Origin: Terriglobia bacterium
GTDB lineage: Bacteria > Acidobacteriota > Terriglobia > Bryobacterales > Bryobacteraceae
Direction of reading: 5' to 3'
Assembly: GCA_020073345.1 (NCBI GenBank)
Contig: JAIQFI010000037.1
Location: forward strand, 1 to 64,000
Length of the DNA: 64,000 nucleotides
The translations under genes and the position numbers were made by a program. Below, piece after piece: positions 41,739-49,415 of this stretch (positions within the stretch are counted from its first letter, which is position 1; every line of letters begins with the position of its first letter). A model generated the notes under the pieces. The model did not search any database, was not told where the DNA came from, and was given only the letters and a program-made list of their open reading frames with translations.

Positions 41739-43523
41739 ATGAACCGCATTAAATGGATGAGCCTCGGAATCGTACTCTGCAGCGCGATCGTGGGGATCTC
41801 GCGTGCCGATGAAGCCCTGGAGAAAGATGCCAAGGATCCCAATCAGTGGGTATTGCCGCTGGGGAGTTACGCCGGGATCCGCCACAGCACGCTGACGCAG
41901 ATCAACACCAAGAATGCCGACAAGCTGCACGTCGCCTGGACCATGTCCACCGGCACGCTCCGAGGACAGGAGGGGCAGCCGCTGGTGGTCGGCAACATGA
42001 TGTACTTCGAAAGCTCCTACCCCAACTTTGTCTATGCCATCAACCTCGACAACGTGGGCCAGATCGTCTGGAAATTCGCCCCGGAGCAAGACAAGTTCTC
42101 GCCGTCCGTAGCTTGCTGCGATCTGGTGAACAAGGGCGTCGCCTACGCCGACGGGAAGATTCTCGTGACCACGCTAGACACGCATGTCTACGCGCTGGAC
42201 GCGAAGACCGGCAAGGTGGTTTGGACCGCGCAGAACGGCGATCCGCAACTCGGCCAGACCATGACCATGGCCCCGCTCGTCGTTCACGACAAAGTGATCG
42301 TCGGTATCTCGGGGGGCGAATATGGCGTCCGCGGCTATCTCAGTGCGTTCGATCTCAAAACCGGCAAGCTGGTGTGGCGCGCCAACAGCGTCGGTCCCGA
42401 CCAGGACATCCTGTTCGATCCCGCCAAGACAATAGATGGAGCCACCCAACAGCCCGTGGGCAAGGACTCCAGCATCAATACCTGGAACCAGGACGAGTGG
42501 AAGCTCGGCGGCGGCACCACTTGGGGCTGGTACACCTACGATCCTCAGCTCAACCTGGTTTACTACGGAAGCGGAAATCCGGGGACCTGGAATCCTTCGC
42601 AGCGGGCGGGCGACAACAAATGGTCCACGACGCTCCTGGCCCGCAATCCGGACACGGGAGTGGCCGCGTGGGCGTACCAGATGACACCTCACGACGCCTG
42701 GGATTATGACGGCATTAACGAGAGCGTGCTCACCGAAAGCGTCGTCGATGGCCAGACCATCCCGACCCTCACGCATTTCGATCGCAACGGCTTTTCGTAC
42801 CTGCTCGACCGGCGCAACGGCAAACTTTTGCGCGCGCACAAGTTCGATTCGACGACGAACTGGGCCAAGGAGATCGATTTGAAGACCGGACGACCGGTCC
42901 TGAACCCGGACAAGATGACCAAGGAAGACGTCAATGTGAAAGACATCTGCCCGGCGGCGCAGGGCGCCAAGAATCATCAACCGGCGTCCTACGATCCGAA
43001 GACCAAATTGTTTTACGTCGGCACGAATCACATCTGCATGGACTACCAGGCCTTCAGCGTCAAGTACCGCGGCGGCTTCCCGTACGTGGGCGCCACGCTG
43101 AGCATGTTCCCCGCGGATCACGGCAATATTCGAGGCCGGCTGATCGCGTTTGATTCGGTCACGGGGCAAACCAAGTGGGCAGTTCCCGAAATGTTCCAGG
43201 TCTACAGCGGCCCGCTGACCACGGACGCCGGCGTTCTGTTCTATGGGACGCTCGACGGCTGGTTCAAAGCCGCCGATCAAGCCACGGGAAAGATCCTGTA
43301 TCAGTTCAAGGCGCCCTCGGGTATCATCGGCAACCCGATGACCTACATGCACAAGGGCAAGCAGTACATCGCCGTTCTCACCGGCGTGGGCGGATGGGCC
43401 GCCATCGGTCTGGCGGAAGGATTGACCAAGGGGACCGAAGGGTTAGGAGCAGTCGGTTTGACCACCACGCTCGCCGACTATACGAACCTCGGGGGAACGC
43501 TGATGGTGTTCAGTCTCGACTAG
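41739..43523 (+). CDS. xoxF: Lanthanide-type PQQ methanol dehydrogenase
   Basis: A 594-residue exported quinoprotein (signal peptide to about residue 23). The adjacent cysteines CC (126-127) in VACCDLVN, the beta-propeller Trp repeats, and the active site TPHDAWDYDG (316-325) are present. In the last, Asp 322 is the catalytic base and Asp 324 the extra carboxylate that marks lanthanide-using XoxF proteins; calcium MxaF enzymes have Ala there. It oxidises methanol or other short alcohols in the periplasm. Ribosome site AAGGAG at about 41725. No MxaI-type small subunit gene follows. Confidence 0.95.
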   Translation: MNRIKWMSLGIVLCSAIVGISRADEALEKDAKDPNQWVLPLGSYAGIRHSTLTQINTKNADKLHVAWTMSTGTLRGQEGQPLVVGNMMYFESSYPNFVYAINLDNVGQIVWKFAPEQDKFSPSVACCDLVNKGVAYADGKILVTTLDTHVYALDAKTGKVVWTAQNGDPQLGQTMTMAPLVVHDKVIVGISGGEYGVRGYLSAFDLKTGKLVWRANSVGPDQDILFDPAKTIDGATQQPVGKDSSINTWNQDEWKLGGGTTWGWYTYDPQLNLVYYGSGNPGTWNPSQRAGDNKWSTTLLARNPDTGVAAWAYQMTPHDAWDYDGINESVLTESVVDGQTIPTLTHFDRNGFSYLLDRRNGKLLRAHKFDSTTNWAKEIDLKTGRPVLNPDKMTKEDVNVKDICPAAQGAKNHQPASYDPKTKLFYVGTNHICMDYQAFSVKYRGGFPYVGATLSMFPADHGNIRGRLIAFDSVTGQTKWAVPEMFQVYSGPLTTDAGVLFYGTLDGWFKAADQATGKILYQFKAPSGIIGNPMTYMHKGKQYIAVLTGVGGWAAIGLAEGLTKGTEGLGAVGLTTTLADYTNLGGTLMVFSLD

Positions 43524-43524
43524 G

Positions 43525-44940
43525 TTAACGCTGCGCTTTGCTGAAATCGGCTGCCTGGCGGGCCGCGCCGGTCAGCTCCAGGATGTGCATGCCGGTATTG
43601 GCGCGATCGACCGCGTAGATGTAGCCGTGGTCGTCCACTTCGACGTTGTTGGTCTGAATCGCGGTCTTGCAACGTTGGTTGGCGCCCTGCCCGGTGCACC
43701 GCTGATCGGTCTTTTCGGTAACGGCGGGAATGTAATACCCGATCTCTTTTATGCGATAGGGGTCACGCACGTCGAGGGCGCGCACGCCCGCGTTGAAATG
43801 CGCGACGAACACCACGCGGTTGTAATACACCGGCGTGAGGTTCTCGTTTGAAGAATGCATGCCGAATCGGCCGCCGGCGGTGCAGAAGTTGCCGCTGTCC
43901 TCGGGCACAGTCCACGTCGAGACACCAACGGGTTTCGTTTCGCTGCTGATGTCGAAGATACGCAGCATCTGCCGGTTCTCCTGGCATTCGTTGGCGACGG
44001 TTTCGCCGATCATCACCAGAAAGTCTTTCACCTTGCCGTCTCTTTGTTTGGCGAATTCGGAGAGCGGCATGCGAAGCATCGGCAACAAGTTGTGCGCACC
44101 CATGTCGGCCGGCAGATCGACGCGAGTAATCACAGGAGAGCGCAAGTTCTCATCGGTAGGCTCGGGCGGACCGGTCAAGAGTTTCTGCCGGTCGACGATT
44201 TCGATCACGCCGTCCCGCGAATTGTCAAAAGCGAAGTAGACGCGGTTGCCCTTCGGTCCGGTCGACACGGCCCCATGCAGGCCGCCGGGCGCGGGCCCCT
44301 TCGCTCCCGGCTGCTGTCCAGGCAAACCGAAATTGCGGATAAACACGGGCTTGGCGGGATCGCTGAGATCGTAAATCTGCGCCATGCGCGTCGTTCGCCA
44401 TCCGTACACGCCCGAGACCAGGTACGCGATGCCGGTATCGCATTCCCACCAGCTCTTATGCGTGTCTTCCAGCCCTTTGACGATGACGTTCAAGCGGTCG
44501 GGTTTGGCCGGATCGGTGACATCCCACATCTCGTGCGCGGTGTTGCCATAGCTGCGCAGCATGTAGAACTTGTCTTTCCCGCCATGCGGGAGATCGTTGC
44601 CGCTGCACACGCGAACCATGGACGCTCCACCGGCCTCTCCCGTGCGGTCTTTCGGCTCACCGGGAATATGCGCGAGATACACGGGCTTGCGAGGATCCGT
44701 GACGTCGACAATTGAAGTCCCGTTCGGCTCCATCTTTCCGGTGAGGGTATTCATCTGCTCGCCACCGTGGTGGCCGATGTAGGCGATCCAGCGCGTGCCC
44801 TGCTTCTGGATCACCGGCTGGTAGGCGCTGCGGGCCTGCAGGTCGTTGTAGCCGACCAGGTCCATATTGCTCGCGCGCGGAGTTCCCTGCGACCGCGCAG
44901 GCGCCGTGAGCGCAAGCCCGAGAAGAAGGAATCGCTTCAT
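43525..44940 (-). CDS. LVIVD-repeat secreted beta-propeller protein
   Basis: A 471-residue exported protein (signal peptide to about residue 18). It has repeated segments of the type SIVDVTDPRKPVYLAHIPG, MWDVTDPAKPDRLNVI, QIYDLSDPAKPVFIRN and ALDVRDPYRIKEIGYY, the LVIVD repeat, which folds as a beta-propeller. Two Cys near residues 418-425 could pair. Function of such proteins is unknown. It ends two bases after the xoxF stop on the other strand and starts 45 bases from the divergent amidohydrolase, facing a perfect palindrome. Confidence 0.82.
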   Translation of the reverse strand: MKRFLLLGLALTAPARSQGTPRASNMDLVGYNDLQARSAYQPVIQKQGTRWIAYIGHHGGEQMNTLTGKMEPNGTSIVDVTDPRKPVYLAHIPGEPKDRTGEAGGASMVRVCSGNDLPHGGKDKFYMLRSYGNTAHEMWDVTDPAKPDRLNVIVKGLEDTHKSWWECDTGIAYLVSGVYGWRTTRMAQIYDLSDPAKPVFIRNFGLPGQQPGAKGPAPGGLHGAVSTGPKGNRVYFAFDNSRDGVIEIVDRQKLLTGPPEPTDENLRSPVITRVDLPADMGAHNLLPMLRMPLSEFAKQRDGKVKDFLVMIGETVANECQENRQMLRIFDISSETKPVGVSTWTVPEDSGNFCTAGGRFGMHSSNENLTPVYYNRVVFVAHFNAGVRALDVRDPYRIKEIGYYIPAVTEKTDQRCTGQGANQRCKTAIQTNNVEVDDHGYIYAVDRANTGMHILELTGAARQAADFSKAQR

Positions 44941-44950
44941 GCAGGGAAGA

Positions 44951-44975
44951 ATACACCAAATGCAGTTTGGTGTAT
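44951..44975. promoter_or_regulatory. Perfect 10-bp palindrome in a divergent gap
   Basis: ATACACCAAA (44951-44960), spacer TGCAG, TTTGGTGTAT (44966-44975). The arms are perfectly inverted. The palindrome sits exactly in the middle of the 45-base gap, 10 bases from each start codon, so a dimeric regulator there could control both genes. No cognate regulator is adjacent. Confidence 0.7.
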
Positions 44976-44985
44976 ACTGCCGCAG

Positions 44986-46176
44986 ATGAAACTCTTAAAC
45001 CGCCGCGAGCTTCTTCGTGCCAGTGCCGCCGCACCCCTCTTACTCGCGCGAACACCGCGGTTATTCGCCGCCGAGTACGACCTGGTTATCAGGGGCGGAC
45101 GCGTTATCGATCCTGCCCAGCGCATCGACCGTGTGGCCGACGTGGCGATTCGCGCCGGGAAGATCGCGGCCATCCGGCCCAACATCAGCCCTTCCGCCGC
45201 CGGGGAAGTGATCGAAGCAGGCGGAAAGCTGGTCACGCCCGGTCTCATCGATATCCACTCTCACGTCGCCGATAAGGAACTGACGCCGGCACAGTGCCTC
45301 TCGACGGGCGTCACGTCTCTGGTCGATGGCGGCTCACGCGGCGCGGAGAACGTCGATGAGATCCTCAAGACCGCCCAAAGCGCACCCAACCGCGTGCGGA
45401 TCCTCCTGAACATTTCGGGGCGTGGGCTGGCCGATGGCGCGACCGAGCTGCTGGATATCGAGAAAGCCAATGTTGCGGCGGCCCGGCGCGCGGTCGAGCG
45501 CTCGCACGATTGGATCATCGGCATCAAGGCGCGTCTGTCGCGTTCGGCCGCGGCGGATCACGACCTGGAAGCCGTTCGCCGAGCCCGCCAGGTCGCGGAC
45601 CCATTGAAGATTCCCATCATGGTCCACATCGGCGACACGGCGTCGCCGCTTCCAGACATCCTCGCTCTGCTCCGGCCGGGCGATATTGTCACCCATATGT
45701 ATGCTCCGCCGCCGCACGGAATCATGGACGACAGCGGCAAAGTGTTGCCCAAAATACTCGAGGCGCGGAAGCGCGGGATCCTGTTCGACTTCGGCAACGG
45801 ACGCACCGCCCACTGGACCTGGGAAGTGGCGGATCGTGCCATGCAACAGGGCTTCTTGCCCGACACCATCTCGTCCGACATTGCGGGAGCGGGGCTGATG
45901 GATCAAGTGATCAACCTTCCTAACGTCATGTCGAAATTCCTGCTGCTCGGGATGCCTATCGACCAGGTGGTTGCGCGCGTGACCGCCAACGCGGCGCGTG
46001 CCGTCCCGGAGTACAAGAGCTTCGGCACGCTCCGCACGGGTGCGATCGCGGACGTAGCTGTATTGGAATTTCGGGAAGGCGACTTCGACTTCGCCGACAA
46101 CTACAAAGGCCAGCGTACAGGACACCGCAGGCTGTTTCCCTACGCAGTAGTGATGGGCGGCAAGAGAGTCAGTTAG
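44986..46176 (+). CDS. Exported amidohydrolase/deacetylase-family metal enzyme
   Basis: A 396-residue enzyme. The N-terminus NRRELLRASAAAPLLLA is Tat-like. Metal ligands of the amidohydrolase superfamily are visible: LIDIHSHVAD (HxH), the carbamylatable Lys in IIGIKARLS, PIMVHIGDTA, DIVTHMYAPP and the final Asp in ISSDIAG. The family deacetylates or hydrolyses cyclic amides and related substrates. The ATG at 44986 was chosen; it is 10 bases after the palindrome, leaving little room for a ribosome site. Confidence 0.88.
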   Translation: MKLLNRRELLRASAAAPLLLARTPRLFAAEYDLVIRGGRVIDPAQRIDRVADVAIRAGKIAAIRPNISPSAAGEVIEAGGKLVTPGLIDIHSHVADKELTPAQCLSTGVTSLVDGGSRGAENVDEILKTAQSAPNRVRILLNISGRGLADGATELLDIEKANVAAARRAVERSHDWIIGIKARLSRSAAADHDLEAVRRARQVADPLKIPIMVHIGDTASPLPDILALLRPGDIVTHMYAPPPHGIMDDSGKVLPKILEARKRGILFDFGNGRTAHWTWEVADRAMQQGFLPDTISSDIAGAGLMDQVINLPNVMSKFLLLGMPIDQVVARVTANAARAVPEYKSFGTLRTGAIADVAVLEFREGDFDFADNYKGQRTGHRRLFPYAVVMGGKRVS

Positions 46177-46985
46177 GGCTTCACAGCTACGGTGACGTCG
46201 TGTGACGTGAACAACTGTCCGTCATTAGCCGTCACGCGAAGTACGTAATTGCCGGGCGCGCTGAACGTCGCCTTGGTGGTGAGCGTAATCGGCTCGCCGT
46301 GCACTACCGGGCTCGAATCCGGGGCAAACGTTACCTTGCCTGGACCTCGGTATTGAATCCACTTGATCTGGACGCCTATGGGCCGGCGCGGCTGCGAATC
46401 CCGGTCCGGATTGGAATTGGAACGCCGGTACGGCTTCGGAAGGCCGTCGTCGGTGGCCGTGGCGGTCAACGTCGCCGGATTCGGCAAGGTGACGGTTTGC
46501 GCGGTGTCGACTTTTACGACAGGAGCTTGGTTGTTGGGGTCGGGGACACCGCCGCCCATGTTCTCGACGATCACATCCGGGCTCAGTTCCCACTCCGGCT
46601 GGAGCCACCCTTTGGCCTGGTCGGTGCGACCGCGCGACGTCAGCGTCCACACCACCTTCTGTTTCTTGTCCCAATCTGCGGGCACGACGACTCTGAATTG
46701 GAATCGCTGTCGGCGCGGGTAGAAATGCGTCGGCTGGCCCTTATCGCCATACACCTCGGATCCCACCGTGATGGAGTTCTCGGAGCCTAGAGGAATGTCG
46801 ACTTCCTCCTCGTAATTGCGATTGAGGTAGCCGAAGACCATGTTATAGGTTCCGTCAGGGTTCTTCTCCCATCCTTCGAATGTAGGAGCGACGTTCTGAC
46901 CCCTGGCAAACTGGACCTGGCCGCTAAGATGGATGGCCGTCGCGACGACAAAAAGTCCGGCGGCCCACAGCGAGAACCCGCGCAT
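46173..46985 (-). CDS. Secreted protein with a PKD/cadherin-like domain
   Basis: A 270-residue exported protein (hydrophobic N-terminus to about residue 22). The N-terminal half has FEGWEKNPDGTYNMVFGYLNRNYEEE, a motif seen in secreted acidobacterial proteins (inference); the C-terminal half is an Ig-like domain, PGNYVLRVTANDGQLFTSHDV. Its role is unknown, possibly an adhesion or structural partner. It converges with the amidohydrolase gene (four-base overlap) and lies three bases after the next gene on the same strand, so they form one transcript. Confidence 0.72.
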   Translation of the reverse strand: MRGFSLWAAGLFVVATAIHLSGQVQFARGQNVAPTFEGWEKNPDGTYNMVFGYLNRNYEEEVDIPLGSENSITVGSEVYGDKGQPTHFYPRRQRFQFRVVVPADWDKKQKVVWTLTSRGRTDQAKGWLQPEWELSPDVIVENMGGGVPDPNNQAPVVKVDTAQTVTLPNPATLTATATDDGLPKPYRRSNSNPDRDSQPRRPIGVQIKWIQYRGPGKVTFAPDSSPVVHGEPITLTTKATFSAPGNYVLRVTANDGQLFTSHDVTVAVKP

Positions 46986-46988
46986 GGC

Positions 46989-48260
46989 CTACTCGGACTT
47001 CGCGGACAGTTTCTTCTTTCGCGCGTCGACTTGCTGCTTGTACTCGTCGTCGGAGAGGTAGTAATAGCTGATCCACGCGCCGCCCATCTCGTCGATGGTC
47101 CGCTGCCCGTAGGTAATCAGATTGTCGGGATCAGGATTGAACTTGTTCCCCGGCGAGTTGTCGTACCAGGAAGAGATATGCAGGATGGTTCCGGCCGGCA
47201 GCAGCGGCTGATCGTCTTCGTCGTAGAGATACACCAGGTGCCACGCGAACTGGTACTTGTTGACGCAGCTCAGCGTCTCGACTTTGTGCCCGCCAGGATA
47301 GATCGCCTCCATGCAGGAAGCCTTTCCACGATTGTGCAGGTGGGGCTGAAACGACAGAAGCCGAGCCGGCTTGGCGAGTGTCTGATAGCCGTCGAATCGT
47401 ACGTTATCCGTGTTGGCCGGGATGTCGAGATCCTTCGGGTCGCCGACCTTCTCGGTGGTTTCGATGTACTTGGGCTTGTAGCCTTTGGGGTAAAGCGAGA
47501 GGCCGAGGGCCACGTTCGCTGGAGTCTCCTGGCCGGTGGAATGGAGATGCAGATTGAAGTTAATCTTAGTGCCGGCTTTGATCAGGCGGCCCGCGCCTTC
47601 GGGGAACACGTCGGCGTTCTTTCCCAGCGCGTACTCATTGAGAAACGTCCCTTGGACGTTGTCGCCATCATCGGCATCATCCTCGTGTTTCATCGATGTG
47701 GTCACATGGTGAACGGACCGGAAGCCCTTGAGCGTCCGGATCTCGATCCCGCGGATATACCGGTCCTCGGTCAAGCCCGAGTCGGCAAGCACATCGATCC
47801 ACCGGTCGGCGCCGGCAGCGGGCACCAGGACGTCTTTGGGCAGTTGTACGATGAGGTCCGGCTGGCCCATGTGCCACTTGTCTTCGTCGTCGAACTTGCG
47901 CGGCGGCGGCATATCGGCCGCGTTCCCCTTCGTCGCGCCGCCATCGGCCCACTTCACCAGCGTCGCGATCTCCTGGTCAGTTAACGAGACATCGTTCTTG
48001 AAGTTGTGGACGCCCACGTTTTTGTCGATGTACCAGGGCGGCATCTCGCGCGCGACCACCTTCTGCTTGATCGACTTGGCCCACGGCCGCGCTTCCTCAT
48101 AGGTCAGCAGCGACATCGGCGCGAAGGTGTCGGGACGGTGGCACGATTGACAGTGCTGTTGCAAGATCGGCGCCACGTCCTTGGTAAACGTGACCTGTGC
48201 TTGCGCGCTGGCAACAACTGCTGCTGCTCCAAGGATGAGGAATGTCCCTGTGATTCTCAT
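46989..48260 (-). CDS. Secreted cytochrome c fused to copper monooxygenase-like domain
   Basis: A 423-residue exported protein, a relative of the gene at 18429. Heme motif CQSCH (37-41), then MPPW. Copper-type His clusters follow: FRSVHHVTTSMK, INFNLHLHSTGQ and LSFQPHLHNRGK, equivalent in order to the Cu-H pair and Cu-M pairs of PHM/DBM. No EF-hand or fused redoxin is present. It follows a good ribosome site AGGAGGTG and a promoter at 48296-48324, and leads the PKD-domain gene. The substrate is unknown; a copper-dependent hydroxylase is a plausible guess. Confidence 0.8.
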   Translation of the reverse strand: MRITGTFLILGAAAVVASAQAQVTFTKDVAPILQQHCQSCHRPDTFAPMSLLTYEEARPWAKSIKQKVVAREMPPWYIDKNVGVHNFKNDVSLTDQEIATLVKWADGGATKGNAADMPPPRKFDDEDKWHMGQPDLIVQLPKDVLVPAAGADRWIDVLADSGLTEDRYIRGIEIRTLKGFRSVHHVTTSMKHEDDADDGDNVQGTFLNEYALGKNADVFPEGAGRLIKAGTKINFNLHLHSTGQETPANVALGLSLYPKGYKPKYIETTEKVGDPKDLDIPANTDNVRFDGYQTLAKPARLLSFQPHLHNRGKASCMEAIYPGGHKVETLSCVNKYQFAWHLVYLYDEDDQPLLPAGTILHISSWYDNSPGNKFNPDPDNLITYGQRTIDEMGGAWISYYYLSDDEYKQQVDARKKKLSAKSE

Positions 48261-48295
48261 CTAGCCACCTCCTGGACAAGTCTTTAGCTACTGCG

Positions 48296-48324
48296 ATGGT
48301 AGACACCTGAATTCACGGTGTCAA
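48296..48324 (-). promoter_or_regulatory. Sigma-70-like promoter of the heme/copper gene
   Basis: Minus strand TTGACA (48324-48319), 17-base spacer, TACCAT (48301-48296). About 35 bases upstream of the ATG at 48260. Confidence 0.6.
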
Positions 48325-48346
48325 GCCCGAGACTATGGGTAAGCCC

Positions 48347-49321
48347 CTACTTCTTCACGAACTTATGTAGCCCCATGGAGCTGACGCCGGCGGCGTAGAT
48401 GTCACCTTTGGCATCCGCGGTCACACCTTCGGCCTGTGCGATTGCCGGGTTGGTCGAGGGGTCCGGGATGAAGGCTTTGACGGTGCCGTCTTTCGCACTG
48501 CCGATCCGGATGCCGCGCTTCACGCCCGGGTTGGTCATCTCATCCGACTGCGAGTCGGTCGAATACAGCGTGTCGTCCTTGGAGATGTAGATCCCGCTGG
48601 GACGTCCGAACTGCTTCCATTGATCGATGAACTTCCCGTCCTGATCGAAGATCTGAATCCGACTGTTTCCCCGGTCGGCGACGAACAGCCGTCCCTTCGA
48701 ATCCATGGCGATACTGTGCGGATCGTTGAACTCGCCAGGACCGGATCCCTTCTTGCCCCAGGTCTTGATGAACTTCCCATCTTTCGAGAACTTCATGATG
48801 CGCGCGTTGGTTTCCCCGCCGTGTCCATCCGTGACAAAGATGTCGCCGTTGGCCGCGATCACCAAGTCAGTCGGACCATTGAACGCGTCCGTTCCCGCAC
48901 CCGCGACGCCGGCCTTACCCAAGGTCATGAGAACCTTCCCCTCGGGACTGAATTTGATGACCTGTTGTCCGTGGCCGTCCTTGGCCTGAGCATCGGTGAC
49001 CCAGACGTTGCCGTCTCGATCGATCGCCAGCCCGTGCGCCTGCGCGAAGCCCGTGCCGAAGCTCTTGAGTAGTTTGCCTGCTGGATCGAACTCGAGAATG
49101 TTGGGCTCGCTGCGGTGGAACACCCAGACGTTGCCGCGCGAGTCAGGATCGACCGAGATCACCTGGCTCCATTGGATGTTCGCCGGAAGCGTCGCCCAGT
49201 TCTCTACCGCGCGATAGGGATTCGGCAGGGTGTTCGTGGCTGCTGCCGGGTTCTGGGCGTACACGCTTAGCGCGACAACCAGGGTGATAAACGCGAATCT
49301 CACTCGACCGGTCTGCGACAT
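48347..49321 (-). CDS. NHL-repeat secreted beta-propeller protein
   Basis: A 324-residue exported protein. NHL-type repeats recur: GLAIDRDGNVWVTDAQ, DLVIAANGDIFVTDGHG, SIAMDSKGRLFVADRGNSR and GVTADAKGDIYAAGVS, giving a six-bladed propeller. These bind ligands or act as lactonase-like scaffolds. The start at 49321 has a signal peptide (ITLVVALSVYAQ). It ends before the promoter of the 48260 gene; its own upstream region faces the ankyrin gene. Confidence 0.85.
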   Translation of the reverse strand: MSQTGRVRFAFITLVVALSVYAQNPAAATNTLPNPYRAVENWATLPANIQWSQVISVDPDSRGNVWVFHRSEPNILEFDPAGKLLKSFGTGFAQAHGLAIDRDGNVWVTDAQAKDGHGQQVIKFSPEGKVLMTLGKAGVAGAGTDAFNGPTDLVIAANGDIFVTDGHGGETNARIMKFSKDGKFIKTWGKKGSGPGEFNDPHSIAMDSKGRLFVADRGNSRIQIFDQDGKFIDQWKQFGRPSGIYISKDDTLYSTDSQSDEMTNPGVKRGIRIGSAKDGTVKAFIPDPSTNPAIAQAEGVTADAKGDIYAAGVSSMGLHKFVKK

Positions 49322-49415
49322 GGAAGAGCCTCCTTGGCCTCCGATGATTCTACTCCAGTGGGCTGGCTCCCGTGCTCCGGCAGATGATAGACTCGTCGAT
49401 TCACAAGGTGATGAG

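Noticed and set aside
42174-43352. 392-codon frame opposite xoxF
   Set aside because: Antisense shadow of a clear XoxF gene.
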